Source of the DNA: Comamonadaceae bacterium
GTDB lineage: Bacteria; Pseudomonadota; Gammaproteobacteria; Burkholderiales; Burkholderiaceae_C
DNA length: 49,849 bases
Assembly (NCBI GenBank): GCA_947455935.1
Contig: CANGPV010000004.1
Location: 1 to 49,849, forward strand
Reading direction: 5' to 3'
Both the position numbers and the translations under genes were made by a program. Position 1 is the first letter of the stretch. Each line of letters opens with the position of its first letter. Of this stretch, positions 10,229 through 18,411 are shown piece after piece. Below the pieces are notes generated by a model. The model was not told the DNA's origin. It saw nothing but the letters and a program-made list of their open reading frames with translations, and did not search any database.

Positions 10229-11347
10229 ATGAGCCCATCTGCCTCCGACTTTTCCGCCGACCAGGGTCTGCCTGCGGCCATCCAACAACTGGGCTGGGCC
10301 TCACCAGAGCGCGCCCAAGCCTTCGCCCCATGGTTAAACGCGCTGCAGCACTCACATGACGTGAAGCCCAACACGGTTCGCCCAGCCAGCGCAGATGCGA
10401 GTTTTCGGCGTTATTTCCGGGTAGACGCTGACACGTCCAGCCTGATCATCATGGATGCCCCGCCCGACAAGGAAAACAGCCAACCGTTTGTCGCGATTGC
10501 CGCCTTGATGCAAGCCGCTGGCCTGTTGGTCCCCAAGGTACTGGCTTGGGACGAGGCCCTGGGTTTTATGTTGTTGGATGATTTGGGTCAGCACACCATG
10601 ATGCAGGTGCTGGATGTCGCCCAGCCAGAAAAGAATCTGGGTTTGTTTAACCGCGCCATCGATGCCTTGTTACGGTGGCAACAAGCCTCCCGCCCCGATG
10701 TATTGCCGCTCTACGATGCGGCCTTGCTGCAACGCGAGTTGCAACTGTTTCCCGACTGGTACATCGCCCAGCACCGTGGCAAAACCTTGGACGACAAGCA
10801 AGCACATCAATTGCAAAGCAGTTTTGAGTTGCTGGTGTCGCGCAATCTTGCCGCGCCTCAGGTGTTTGTGCACCGCGACTTCATGCCGCGCAACCTGATG
10901 ATGCCTTGGGACACGCTAGAGCCGCGTTTGGGTGTGCTTGACTTCCAAGACGCGGTGTATGGCCCCATCACTTATGACATTGCCAGCCTGATGCGAGACG
11001 CTTTCATCAGCTGGAAAGAAGATATGTGTTTGGACGTGACCGTGCGCTACTGGGAGCAAGCACGGGCCTTGGGTATGCTCGACCATGAGGGCTGGCACAG
11101 TGACTTTGGTGCTTTTTACAGCGCGGTGGAGTGGATGGGCCTGCAGCGGCATTTGAAAGTAGCGGGTATTTTTGCGCGACTGACTTTGCGCGACGGCAAG
11201 CCCAAATACTTGGCTGATGCGCCGCGTTTTATCAGTTATATAAGGGCCACCTGCTCACGCTACCGCGAACTCACCCCCTTGTTGCGCTTGGTCGACAGCA
11301 TCGAAGACCATGCCACGGTAAGCGGTTTCGCTTATGGGCGCATGTGA
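10229..11347 (+). CDS. amgK: Aminoglycoside phosphotransferase-family sugar kinase (AmgK-like)
   Basis: The 372-residue protein has the APH/choline kinase fold. It shows an N-terminal lobe with SADASFRRYFRV, the Brenner-type catalytic motif HRDFMPRNLM (residues about 214-223) and the metal-binding DFQDA (near 238). This matches AmgK, which phosphorylates N-acetylmuramate and GlcNAc at the anomeric carbon during peptidoglycan recycling. It is the same protein family found beside lptD in many beta- and gammaproteobacteria. The usual partner, the nucleotidyltransferase MurU, is not next door; rsmE follows with a 1-nt overlap. The substrate assignment therefore rests on family similarity and lptD linkage. 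Confidence 0.8.
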   Translation: MSPSASDFSADQGLPAAIQQLGWASPERAQAFAPWLNALQHSHDVKPNTVRPASADASFRRYFRVDADTSSLIIMDAPPDKENSQPFVAIAALMQAAGLLVPKVLAWDEALGFMLLDDLGQHTMMQVLDVAQPEKNLGLFNRAIDALLRWQQASRPDVLPLYDAALLQRELQLFPDWYIAQHRGKTLDDKQAHQLQSSFELLVSRNLAAPQVFVHRDFMPRNLMMPWDTLEPRLGVLDFQDAVYGPITYDIASLMRDAFISWKEDMCLDVTVRYWEQARALGMLDHEGWHSDFGAFYSAVEWMGLQRHLKVAGIFARLTLRDGKPKYLADAPRFISYIRATCSRYRELTPLLRLVDSIEDHATVSGFAYGRM

Positions 11348-12057
11348 TGCCTCGTTTTTTTTGTGCCCATCCTCTGCACACAGGGCAGTCCATAGACCTT
11401 CCTGCAGACACGACTCGCCATGTTCAGGTGCTGCGCTTGCAGCCGGGTGACACCCTGACCTTGTTTGACGGACGGGGCGGCGAATACCAAGCCCACATAG
11501 AGGCTATGGGACGGCACAGCGTACAGGCGCATATCGATACCCATGTCGCCATCGAACGGGAAAGCCCGGTACACAGCCAGCTGGTGATTGGTATGCCTGC
11601 CAACGACCGCATGGACTGGCTGGTCGAAAAAGCCACCGAATTGGGCGCGTCCCATATCACCCCTGTGATGACTGCTCATGGGGTGTTGCGTTTCACGCCC
11701 GAACGCGCCCTCAAGCGTCAGCAACACTGGCAAGGCATAGCCCAAGCGGCTTGTGCCCAATCAGGTCGCAACACCGTGCCGCAGATCGATGCGCCGCAAA
11801 CTTGGTCCGCATGGATAAACGCTTTGCCTAGCGAGGTCAGCGTCCAGCGTTGGGTATTGTCCTTGAGCGGGCCTACAGCAACAGCGCTGATCTCAACCGT
11901 GCCCAACCATGTGATGGTACTGAGCGGCCCTGAGGGGGGTCTGTCACCCGACGAAGAACATCAAGCCATGGCAAAGGGCTTTGTGCCGGTCCATTTAGGA
12001 TCGAGGATTTTGCGATCAGAAACCGCCCCGCTGGCGGTGTTATCGCGCTGGCTTTAA
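11347..12057 (+). CDS. rsmE: 16S rRNA (uracil1498-N3)-methyltransferase
   Basis: The 236-residue SPOUT methyltransferase acts on U1498 of 16S rRNA. It begins MPRFF as the family does, has the PUA-like N-terminal domain (DTTRHVQVLRLQPGD), then VEKATELGASHITPV, and the C-terminal knot with LSGPEGGLSPDE and LGSRILRSETAPLAVLS. The ATG at 11347 overlaps the upstream stop (TGATG). A GTG just before it is possible but less typical. Its stop shares bases with the convergent hydrolase stop at 12054-12057. Confidence 0.95.
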   Translation: MPRFFCAHPLHTGQSIDLPADTTRHVQVLRLQPGDTLTLFDGRGGEYQAHIEAMGRHSVQAHIDTHVAIERESPVHSQLVIGMPANDRMDWLVEKATELGASHITPVMTAHGVLRFTPERALKRQQHWQGIAQAACAQSGRNTVPQIDAPQTWSAWINALPSEVSVQRWVLSLSGPTATALISTVPNHVMVLSGPEGGLSPDEEHQAMAKGFVPVHLGSRILRSETAPLAVLSRWL

Positions 12058-12911
12058 GCTGCGTAACGGCCGTCTAGCCACGCCAACAGCTTGGCGATCA
12101 CCAAGGCTTTTTCGGGATCGTTGAAAATCTCGTGGTACATCACATTAAAGCAATGTGCTTGCACCACGTTGCTGGAAGCCAGCCGCGCAAAATCAGCGCT
12201 GGCTTGAGGCAGCACCAGTTGATCTTGTCCCGCATAAAGCAACAAAGTCGGCATGAACCACGCATGGGCTTGCAGCACCGTCTTGGGCCCCTCGTTCACT
12301 ATCCATGCCGCCAAGGCTGCAGAAATTTTGCGATGCACCAAGGGGTCTTGCTGATAAGCCCGCACCACCTGTGCGTCACGCGCCACCCAAGCCGTTTTCA
12401 CGCCGTTGTCCACCCGAAGTTGAGGCAACAGCTTAGGCAAGGTGGCCAATAAGAATTTTTGAATCACATTGGTTTGCGCGCCTAAGGCGGGAGAACTCAT
12501 CACCAAAGCATCAACATGCTTGAGGCCTTGCGCAACAGCACGCGCTGCAATCAGCCCACCCATGCTGTGGCCTAGCAAGACCAAAGGAGACGGTGACAGA
12601 CTGCGCACATGGTCCATCACCGTGGCCACGTCATCGACCAACAGATTCGGCTGAGGCAGGCTACCTTGCTCGCCACTGGACAAACCGTGTCCATGGTGGT
12701 CATAACCAAACACGGTGTAGCCCGCAGCTTGCAAAGCACTGGCCACATGGCCGTAACGCCCCATGTGCTCGCCCAAACCGTGCATTAACAACACCGTGGC
12801 CCGCGGCTCTTGCGGCGCTTGGGGCCAGCTGTAAAGCGCCAAGCTTCGCTCGCCGAGTTCAAGTTGGGTGATGTTCGGCTTTTGTGCAGCGTGGGAGGCA
12901 ATGGATGACAT
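12054..12911 (-). CDS. Alpha/beta hydrolase, monoacylglycerol lipase / lysophospholipase type
   Basis: The 285-residue serine hydrolase has the oxyanion region MHGLGEH, the HHGHGLSSG motif, the nucleophile elbow GHSMGG (Ser near residue 113) and late acid/His positions in YAGQDQLV and MYHEIFND. This is the Hydrolase_4 type, which includes monoacylglycerol lipases and PldB-like lysophospholipases. The ATG at 12911 was chosen because it lies 7 nt after the metW stop; the longer frame overlaps metW and lacks family similarity at its N-terminus. It is the third gene of metX-metW-lipase. A role in methionine synthesis is not implied; the natural substrate is unknown. Confidence 0.85.
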   Translation of the reverse strand: MSSIASHAAQKPNITQLELGERSLALYSWPQAPQEPRATVLLMHGLGEHMGRYGHVASALQAAGYTVFGYDHHGHGLSSGEQGSLPQPNLLVDDVATVMDHVRSLSPSPLVLLGHSMGGLIAARAVAQGLKHVDALVMSSPALGAQTNVIQKFLLATLPKLLPQLRVDNGVKTAWVARDAQVVRAYQQDPLVHRKISAALAAWIVNEGPKTVLQAHAWFMPTLLLYAGQDQLVLPQASADFARLASSNVVQAHCFNVMYHEIFNDPEKALVIAKLLAWLDGRYAA

Positions 12912-12918
12912 GAAAGGC

Positions 12919-13506
12919 TCAAAAAGACGGTGCGGACAATTGGAACACAGCAGTGGCAGCACGCACATTGGGCCACCAGCGCACCACGCCATCGTCTTGC
13001 AAACCAAAGGCATCCTGTATTTTTAACTGGTTTTTAGTCGCCAGCGTGAAAAAATCAGCAAACGTGCCCACGCGGATATTGGGCGTGTCGTACCACTGAA
13101 AAGGCAGTTTGCGGGTCACAGGCATATGACCTTGCAACACGCTCAGGCGGTTCGGCCAATGGGCAAAGTTAGGGAAAGTCACAATGCCCATGCCCCCCAC
13201 ACGCATGGTTTCGCGCAACATGGTTTCGGCATTGCGTAAATGCTGCAGCGTATCTATTTGCAGCACCACATCAAAGCTTTGGTCGCCAAACATGGCCAAG
13301 CCTTGGTCTAGGTTGAGCTGTATCACCTCTACGCCACGCTTGACACAGGCCAGCACATTGGCGTCATCAATCTCCACGCCATACCCGCTGCAACCATGGT
13401 GCTGCTGCAAATAAGCCAGCAACGCGCCATCGCCACAGCCCAAGTCCAATACGCGGCTGCCAAACGGCACCATGCGCATCACAGCATCACGCAACACGGT
13501 ATTCAT
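12919..13506 (-). CDS. metW: Methionine biosynthesis protein MetW
   Basis: The 195-residue methyltransferase-fold protein has motif [17 protein letters not shown] (near residue 19), [30 protein letters not shown] and the family-typical [11 protein letters not shown] and [12 protein letters not shown]. MetW partners with MetX for homoserine acylation in proteobacteria that use MetX. It overlaps metX by 4 nt (ATGA), indicating translational coupling. Confidence 0.95.
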   Translation of the reverse strand: MNTVLRDAVMRMVPFGSRVLDLGCGDGALLAYLQQHHGCSGYGVEIDDANVLACVKRGVEVIQLNLDQGLAMFGDQSFDVVLQIDTLQHLRNAETMLRETMRVGGMGIVTFPNFAHWPNRLSVLQGHMPVTRKLPFQWYDTPNIRVGTFADFFTLATKNQLKIQDAFGLQDDGVVRWWPNVRAATAVFQLSAPSF

Positions 13507-14633
13507 GCACTCACCTCTTCGCTGATGCGATCAAAGTAAGCGCGAACCAAAGACACATAGCGCGGGTCGTCCAATAAAAATGCGTCATGGCCGTGCGGTG
13601 CGTCTATTTCTGCGTAACTCACCTTGCGCTGGTTGGCGATCAGCGCTTGCACCATTTCACGACTGCGCGCTGGTGCAAATCGCCAATCGGTGGTGAAGCT
13701 CACCAATAAAAACTGCGCCTGGGCGCGCGCCAAGGCATTTCGGAGATTGCCATGGTGGTCACGGGCAGGGTCAAAGTAATCCAAAGCGCGGGTGATCAGC
13801 AAATAGGTGTTGGCGTCAAAGTATTCACTGAATTTATCGCCTTGGTAGCGCAAATAACTTTCTATTTGAAATTCTATGTCTTGGGTGCTGTACCTGAAGA
13901 CATCGCCTGACTGCAACATGCGTCCAAATTTGCTGTTCATCACATCATCACTCAGGTAGGTGATGTGGCCCAACATGCGGGCTATGCGCAAGCCGCGCTT
14001 GGGCACCACACCATGATCATAAAAATGTCCACCATGAAAGTCGGGGTCGGTGGCGATAGCGCGGCGGGCTACCTCATTGAACGCGATATTTTCTGCATTC
14101 AAGTTAGGCGCACTGGCAATCACCACCGCGTGGCGCAGACGATCTGGATACTGAAGACTCCAACTAAGCGCTTGCATACCGCCCAAGCTACCACCCATGA
14201 CAGCGGCCAATTGGGTGATGCCCAATGTGTCCAGCAAGCGAGCTTGCGATGTGACCCAATCTTCTACCGTGACCACGGGAAAGTCGGCGCCATACACCCG
14301 ACCGGTGTCGGGATTGACATGCATGGGGCCCGTAGAGCCAAAACACGAACCCAGGTTGTTCACACCAATCACAAAAAACCGGTTGGTATCTACCGGTTTC
14401 CCTGGGCCTACCATGTTGTCCCACCAACCTTCGCTTTTATCTTGGTTGGCATATACGCCTGCCACATGGTGCGAGGCATTCAATGCGTGGCAAATCAGAA
14501 CAGCATTGTTGCGTTGCGCATTGAGTTCACCATAGGTTTCAAACGTCAATTGGTATTGGCGCAATACACCACCGCCTTGCAGCTGCAAGGGTTGTTCAAA
14601 CAACATAGACTGAGGCGTGGCTACTATCGTCAT
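13503..14633 (-). CDS. metX: Homoserine O-acyltransferase MetX
   Basis: The 376-residue alpha/beta hydrolase-fold acyltransferase activates L-homoserine for methionine synthesis. Motifs are [23 protein letters not shown], the nucleophile elbow [10 protein letters not shown] (Ser near residue 150), and the C-terminal His in [11 protein letters not shown]. Burkholderiales MetX proteins may use succinyl- rather than acetyl-CoA; I cannot decide this by eye. The start is ATG 14633; a GTG one codon upstream is possible. It heads the metX-metW-lipase operon. Together with metH it forms the methionine theme of the left arm. Confidence 0.94.
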   Translation of the reverse strand: MTIVATPQSMLFEQPLQLQGGGVLRQYQLTFETYGELNAQRNNAVLICHALNASHHVAGVYANQDKSEGWWDNMVGPGKPVDTNRFFVIGVNNLGSCFGSTGPMHVNPDTGRVYGADFPVVTVEDWVTSQARLLDTLGITQLAAVMGGSLGGMQALSWSLQYPDRLRHAVVIASAPNLNAENIAFNEVARRAIATDPDFHGGHFYDHGVVPKRGLRIARMLGHITYLSDDVMNSKFGRMLQSGDVFRYSTQDIEFQIESYLRYQGDKFSEYFDANTYLLITRALDYFDPARDHHGNLRNALARAQAQFLLVSFTTDWRFAPARSREMVQALIANQRKVSYAEIDAPHGHDAFLLDDPRYVSLVRAYFDRISEEVSA

Positions 14634-14696
14634 CACAAAAATCCGGCTACGCTAAAAACGTAACCAGATCGGCGGACGTCTTTAGCTGAATTTGTT

Positions 14697-14730
14697 AAAG
14701 CGCCCGCAAGCTGTGGCAAATCGGCGCTTT
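14697..14730. promoter_or_regulatory. Dyad in the metX / histidine kinase divergent gap
   Basis: AAAGCGCC (14697-14704) and GGCGCTTT (14723-14730) form a perfect 8-bp stem with an 18-nt loop, with T-runs at both 3' sides. It lies upstream of both divergent genes, so it is not an ordinary terminator. It may be a regulator site or a leader attenuator. A possible -10 for the kinase gene, TATAAC, follows at 14736-14741. Confidence 0.35.
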
Positions 14731-14806
14731 TAAAGTATAACCAAGCTTGGCTGTTCTTGATGGATTTTTTTGCTTCTTATCTTTGCCTCTGAAACTCTAT
14801 TGCGAC

Positions 14807-16570
14807 ATGATTTTCTCTAATGGCTTTGGCATTGCGCGTAATTGGCTAGATACACAGGCCATTCGGCTGCAAGCTTGGTCCGGTTTCAGTCGCCGAGGCC
14901 TATTGCTGTTCGCTTGTACCGCTGGCGCGGTTAACTCCATGTTGGTGTTTCTTGTGCCTCACACCGATGACACCCTGAATTTAAATTTTTATGCTTTTTT
15001 TATTTTCTCAGCCCTTTTTCTGATTGTTTATTTCTTTGATGCGATCAACTTTTCGTCCCATGTTTTAGTGGTTTTTTCTGCTTGTTTTCTCGGTTTTGTT
15101 GATCTAAATACCGGCGGCGTCAATTCTCCCTATATTGCATGGATGCCTGTCATCCCTGTGGCGGCGTTAATGTTGAAGGGTGTGCGCTGGTCGTTTATTT
15201 GGTTATTTTTAATTGTTTCTTTTAATTTTGTCCTTTTCGCAGCTGTTGCGCTCAACGCTATCAGCGGTCAAGTGACGCCTGACAATTTTTCGCTTGAACA
15301 GACCATTCTTACTAAACTCAATGTGATTGTTTTTTTAATCATTGCGATCGCTTTGTATGACTGGATGCGAAATGCAAAGCTGCGGGTTTTAGCCACCCGC
15401 AATGCAGAGTTGCTCGAAACCCATGATGCTTTACGCACAGCACAGGCACATCGTGATGATTTCATCGCAGCCGTTGGCCATGAGTTACGCACACCCATGA
15501 ACGCTATTTTGGGTTTGAACAGTGTCTTGGTGTCAGAGCTCTCTGCGCAAACTGACCAAGCTTCTATTGCTGTTCATATTCGACATGCTACTGAACAGCT
15601 TTTGCGCGTAGTCAATGACATTTTAGATATTTCTCAACTTGAGGCTGGTCGTTTGGTGATGCAAGCCGCGGTGTTTTCGCTGCACGCCTCGTTGCAATCT
15701 TGTTTGGCTGGTTTTGATTCACGCGCTCAGGAAAAGGGCTTGTCTTTAAGCCTCAGTATTGACCCTGCTAGCCCCGACTTTGTTGTAGGTGACAAGTTGC
15801 GTTTTGAGCAAGTCTTGAACCATTTGCTAGACAACGCAGTGAAATTTACTCCACAAGGCGGCGTTTTTCTGCGCTGCTTGGCTTTGAGTGATGGTGTGCG
15901 TATTGAGGTTCAAGACACAGGTTTAGGCATTGATCCTTCGATCAACCAAGCCATCTTCAACCGCTTTGCTTTAGCCAGTGAGGGTGTGCAACGCATGTAC
16001 GGTGGGGCTGGTTTGGGTTTATCTATCAGTGATCGTTTGATCAGCTTGCTAGGTGGTCGCATGGGGTTGATCAGCCCTGCGCACGGAGGCGCCTTGTTTT
16101 GGTTTGACCTGCCTTTGCGTGCAGCACCGGCGCCAACGCCTGAGCCTGGTAACGCCAAGGTGGGCACGCGGGAGACCTGCTCTATTTTGGTTGTTGACGA
16201 CACGCCAGTTAATTTGCTGGTGGTTGAAATTCTCTTGAAGAAGTTCTGGCCAGATTGCGAGATTCATAAAGCTGAAAATGGCGCCCATGCTTTGGAAGCA
16301 TGTCTGAGCAAGGCTTTCACCTTGGTCTTGATGGATGTGGTGATGCCTGTCATGGATGGCATAGAGACGACCCGGCGACTCCTTTCCCCTTCTTTTTCTT
16401 CGTCTGCTACACGTCCCTATGTGGTCGGTTTGACAGGTCAAAGTTTGTCGGGTGAAACACAGGCCTGTCTTGATGCTGGCATGGATTCGGTTTTAACCAA
16501 GCCCATCGACCCTGTCGCTTTTTCTTCAACTTTGCAAAAGTATTTGGGCTTGCCCGTCAATGAACGCTGA
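14807..16570 (+). CDS. Membrane hybrid histidine kinase with C-terminal receiver
   Basis: The 587-residue protein has an N-terminal block of about six hydrophobic segments (residues about 25-190) and no periplasmic sensor of note. A coiled linker, HisKA with AVGHELRTPMN (phospho-His 225), and HATPase follow; the N box is LLDNAVKFT, with DTGLGID and GGAGLGLSIS. The receiver has phospho-acceptor Asp 510 in LMDVVMP and the conserved Lys in LTKPIDP. All catalytic residues are present. There is no DNA-binding output, so the signal must pass to another protein. ATG 14807 was preferred to a TTG 60 nt upstream. The 5' third is T-rich compared with neighbours, partly because it encodes membrane helices. 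It overlaps the next kinase by 11 nt. The signal is unknown. Confidence 0.9.
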   Translation: MIFSNGFGIARNWLDTQAIRLQAWSGFSRRGLLLFACTAGAVNSMLVFLVPHTDDTLNLNFYAFFIFSALFLIVYFFDAINFSSHVLVVFSACFLGFVDLNTGGVNSPYIAWMPVIPVAALMLKGVRWSFIWLFLIVSFNFVLFAAVALNAISGQVTPDNFSLEQTILTKLNVIVFLIIAIALYDWMRNAKLRVLATRNAELLETHDALRTAQAHRDDFIAAVGHELRTPMNAILGLNSVLVSELSAQTDQASIAVHIRHATEQLLRVVNDILDISQLEAGRLVMQAAVFSLHASLQSCLAGFDSRAQEKGLSLSLSIDPASPDFVVGDKLRFEQVLNHLLDNAVKFTPQGGVFLRCLALSDGVRIEVQDTGLGIDPSINQAIFNRFALASEGVQRMYGGAGLGLSISDRLISLLGGRMGLISPAHGGALFWFDLPLRAAPAPTPEPGNAKVGTRETCSILVVDDTPVNLLVVEILLKKFWPDCEIHKAENGAHALEACLSKAFTLVLMDVVMPVMDGIETTRRLLSPSFSSSATRPYVVGLTGQSLSGETQACLDAGMDSVLTKPIDPVAFSSTLQKYLGLPVNER

Positions 16571-18293
16571 GGCCTATTTCTTTCATTTAAAGCGAGCCTT
16601 CCCGGCTTTTGCGCTTTTGCCTAAGGAACGTTTGTTTGCGTTGCTTGTTCTGTGTTCCGGTTTTATTGCGTCTTTGTTTATTTCTGTGGCAACGCCTATC
16701 CCTGCTGTTCGTATTTTTTCTCTTGTTTTATTTGCCTTTTGGTTATTGCTTTTATGGTTTTTTTGGCGCGGCTTGTCTTTATCTTTGGCTTGTCAATTTG
16801 CTTCTTCCCTGGGTGGCGTTCAGTTGTTTGTCATCGCATGGTTTTCGGGCGGTGTTTATGCCAGCTGCTTAGTTTGGTTTTCTGTACTTATCGTGGCAAA
16901 TTACTTCATCGTTGGTCGAAGGGCTGCGTTTTTTTGGTTGCTCATCGATGCTTTGATTCATTGTGTCCAAGCCTATGCGGTCGACTGGTGGGGGTGGGGG
17001 CCTGTCCTTGGCTTAGATCAACAGAACGCCCTGGCTTCTCTTATTGACTATTCGTTTAGCTTTGCCATCATTATTGCGATATTGCTTTTCTACCATTCCC
17101 AATATGAGCTTGCTGTCAGCGACCTTGAACGTACACAGCAGGATTTAAAAAATACTGAAAAAGAGCTGTCGCAAACACTTCAAATACGTGAGAGTTTCAT
17201 TGGTTCCGTCAGCCATGAACTGCGCACGCCCATGAATGCCATCATGGGCTTTAACAGTCTTTTGCTTTCCATGGTTCGTGATAAACCCCGGGCACTGATG
17301 GTGTTGGATCACACCCGTCAATCAGCCGACCATCTTTTGACCGTTATCAATGACGTGCTGGATTACACCCAATTTAAGTCTGGTGAATTGCGCGCACAAA
17401 TTGAAGCTACCGATTTACACCAAACCATTCGATCGGCTTTTGCGCTGCTAGAGCCGCGCGTTGAAGGATCGGTTCGTTATCGCTGTGAGATTGCAGCCAA
17501 CACGCCTCTTTGGGTCAACACCGACAAACACCGCTTGACACAAATTTTGGTTAACCTCTTAGGTAACGCCATCAAGTTCACCACCGAAGGAGAAATTGTG
17601 CTGGCCGTGCAAGGCCTTGAGGATGACTGGGTTGAGTTCAAGGTTGTGGACTCGGGCATTGGCATAGCCCAAGAAGACCAAGACAATTTATTTTTGCGCT
17701 TTAGCCAGGCCAATCCCAGTATCAAAACCCGCTTTGGTGGCACGGGCTTGGGTCTGACCATTTCACAGCGGTTGGTCCGCCTGCTGGGTGGGCAGATGGG
17801 CTTTTCCAGCAAACTTGACCAAGGCTCTTCGTTTTGGTTCAAGCTAAAACTTGCGCCTGTGTCTGAACCCATTGCAGCACTGGCGCAGGATTTGGCGGCA
17901 GCGTCCATCCCAACCAGTTCGGTGCTGCGATTTTTGATTGTGGATGACCATGCCGTCAATCGCTTGGTGTTGCGCCAAGTCCTGTTATACCAATGGCCTC
18001 AAGCGCAGATTGCTGAGGGTGCTGATGGCCATGCGGCTTTGTCGCTGCTAGGTGAGCATCACTTTGACTTGGTGTTTCTTGACATGGTCATGCCTGGCCT
18101 GGATGGCATAGAAACCGCTAAGCGGTTTGCCCTCATGGACGTTTCCAACCGTCCTCCCCTCATCGGTTTGACAGCCAATGTGAACCCCCAGGATTTGGAT
18201 GCTTTTCATCAAGCAGGCTTGTCCGGTTTGCTGCTCAAACCTTTTGATCGCGCGCAACTGTTACAACTGATTCACAATTTACTGTCCACTTAG
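16560..18293 (+). CDS. Membrane hybrid histidine kinase with C-terminal receiver (tandem paralogue)
   Basis: The 577-residue protein has the same architecture as the preceding one: a multi-helix membrane domain (residues about 25-180), a coiled linker, HisKA with SVSHELRTPMN (His 219), HATPase (NLLGNAIKFT, DSGIGIA, GGTGLGLTIS), and a receiver with Asp 508 in FLDMVMPGLDG and LLKPFD. The two are clearly paralogous in the catalytic part but differ in the membrane part. Gene overlap (11 nt) indicates co-expression, perhaps as hetero-oligomers or a relay (inference). The ammonium transporter follows 118 nt later with its own promoter, so a nitrogen-related signal is conceivable but unproved. Confidence 0.9.
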   Translation: MNAEAYFFHLKRAFPAFALLPKERLFALLVLCSGFIASLFISVATPIPAVRIFSLVLFAFWLLLLWFFWRGLSLSLACQFASSLGGVQLFVIAWFSGGVYASCLVWFSVLIVANYFIVGRRAAFFWLLIDALIHCVQAYAVDWWGWGPVLGLDQQNALASLIDYSFSFAIIIAILLFYHSQYELAVSDLERTQQDLKNTEKELSQTLQIRESFIGSVSHELRTPMNAIMGFNSLLLSMVRDKPRALMVLDHTRQSADHLLTVINDVLDYTQFKSGELRAQIEATDLHQTIRSAFALLEPRVEGSVRYRCEIAANTPLWVNTDKHRLTQILVNLLGNAIKFTTEGEIVLAVQGLEDDWVEFKVVDSGIGIAQEDQDNLFLRFSQANPSIKTRFGGTGLGLTISQRLVRLLGGQMGFSSKLDQGSSFWFKLKLAPVSEPIAALAQDLAAASIPTSSVLRFLIVDDHAVNRLVLRQVLLYQWPQAQIAEGADGHAALSLLGEHHFDLVFLDMVMPGLDGIETAKRFALMDVSNRPPLIGLTANVNPQDLDAFHQAGLSGLLLKPFDRAQLLQLIHNLLST

Positions 18294-18324
18294 GCCCACG
18301 CGTAGCTCGCGACTCAACCGCCAA

Positions 18325-18384
18325 TGGTGTGATTTTTGCTTTAATTTGGTGCAAATTTGTTTTTGGTGTGTTTTTTGCACCAAA
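18325..18384 (+). promoter_or_regulatory. Two tandem sigma-54-type -24/-12 elements and a dyad upstream of amt
   Basis: Two nearly identical elements each show GG-N10-GC, the sigma-54 spacing. In the first, GG is at 18326-18327 and GC at 18338-18339; in the second, GG is at 18365-18366 and GC at 18377-18378, within TGGTGTG-N4-TTGCA. The second would start transcription near 18390, 22 nt before the amt ATG. A perfect inverted repeat TTTGGTGCAAA (18345-18355) / TTTGCACCAAA (18374-18384) resembles NtrC half-sites (TGCACCA). NtrC/sigma-54 control of ammonium transporters is well known; its use here is inference. Confidence 0.6.
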
Positions 18385-18411
18385 CTTAATCATAAATCCC
18401 TTGGAGATCAC

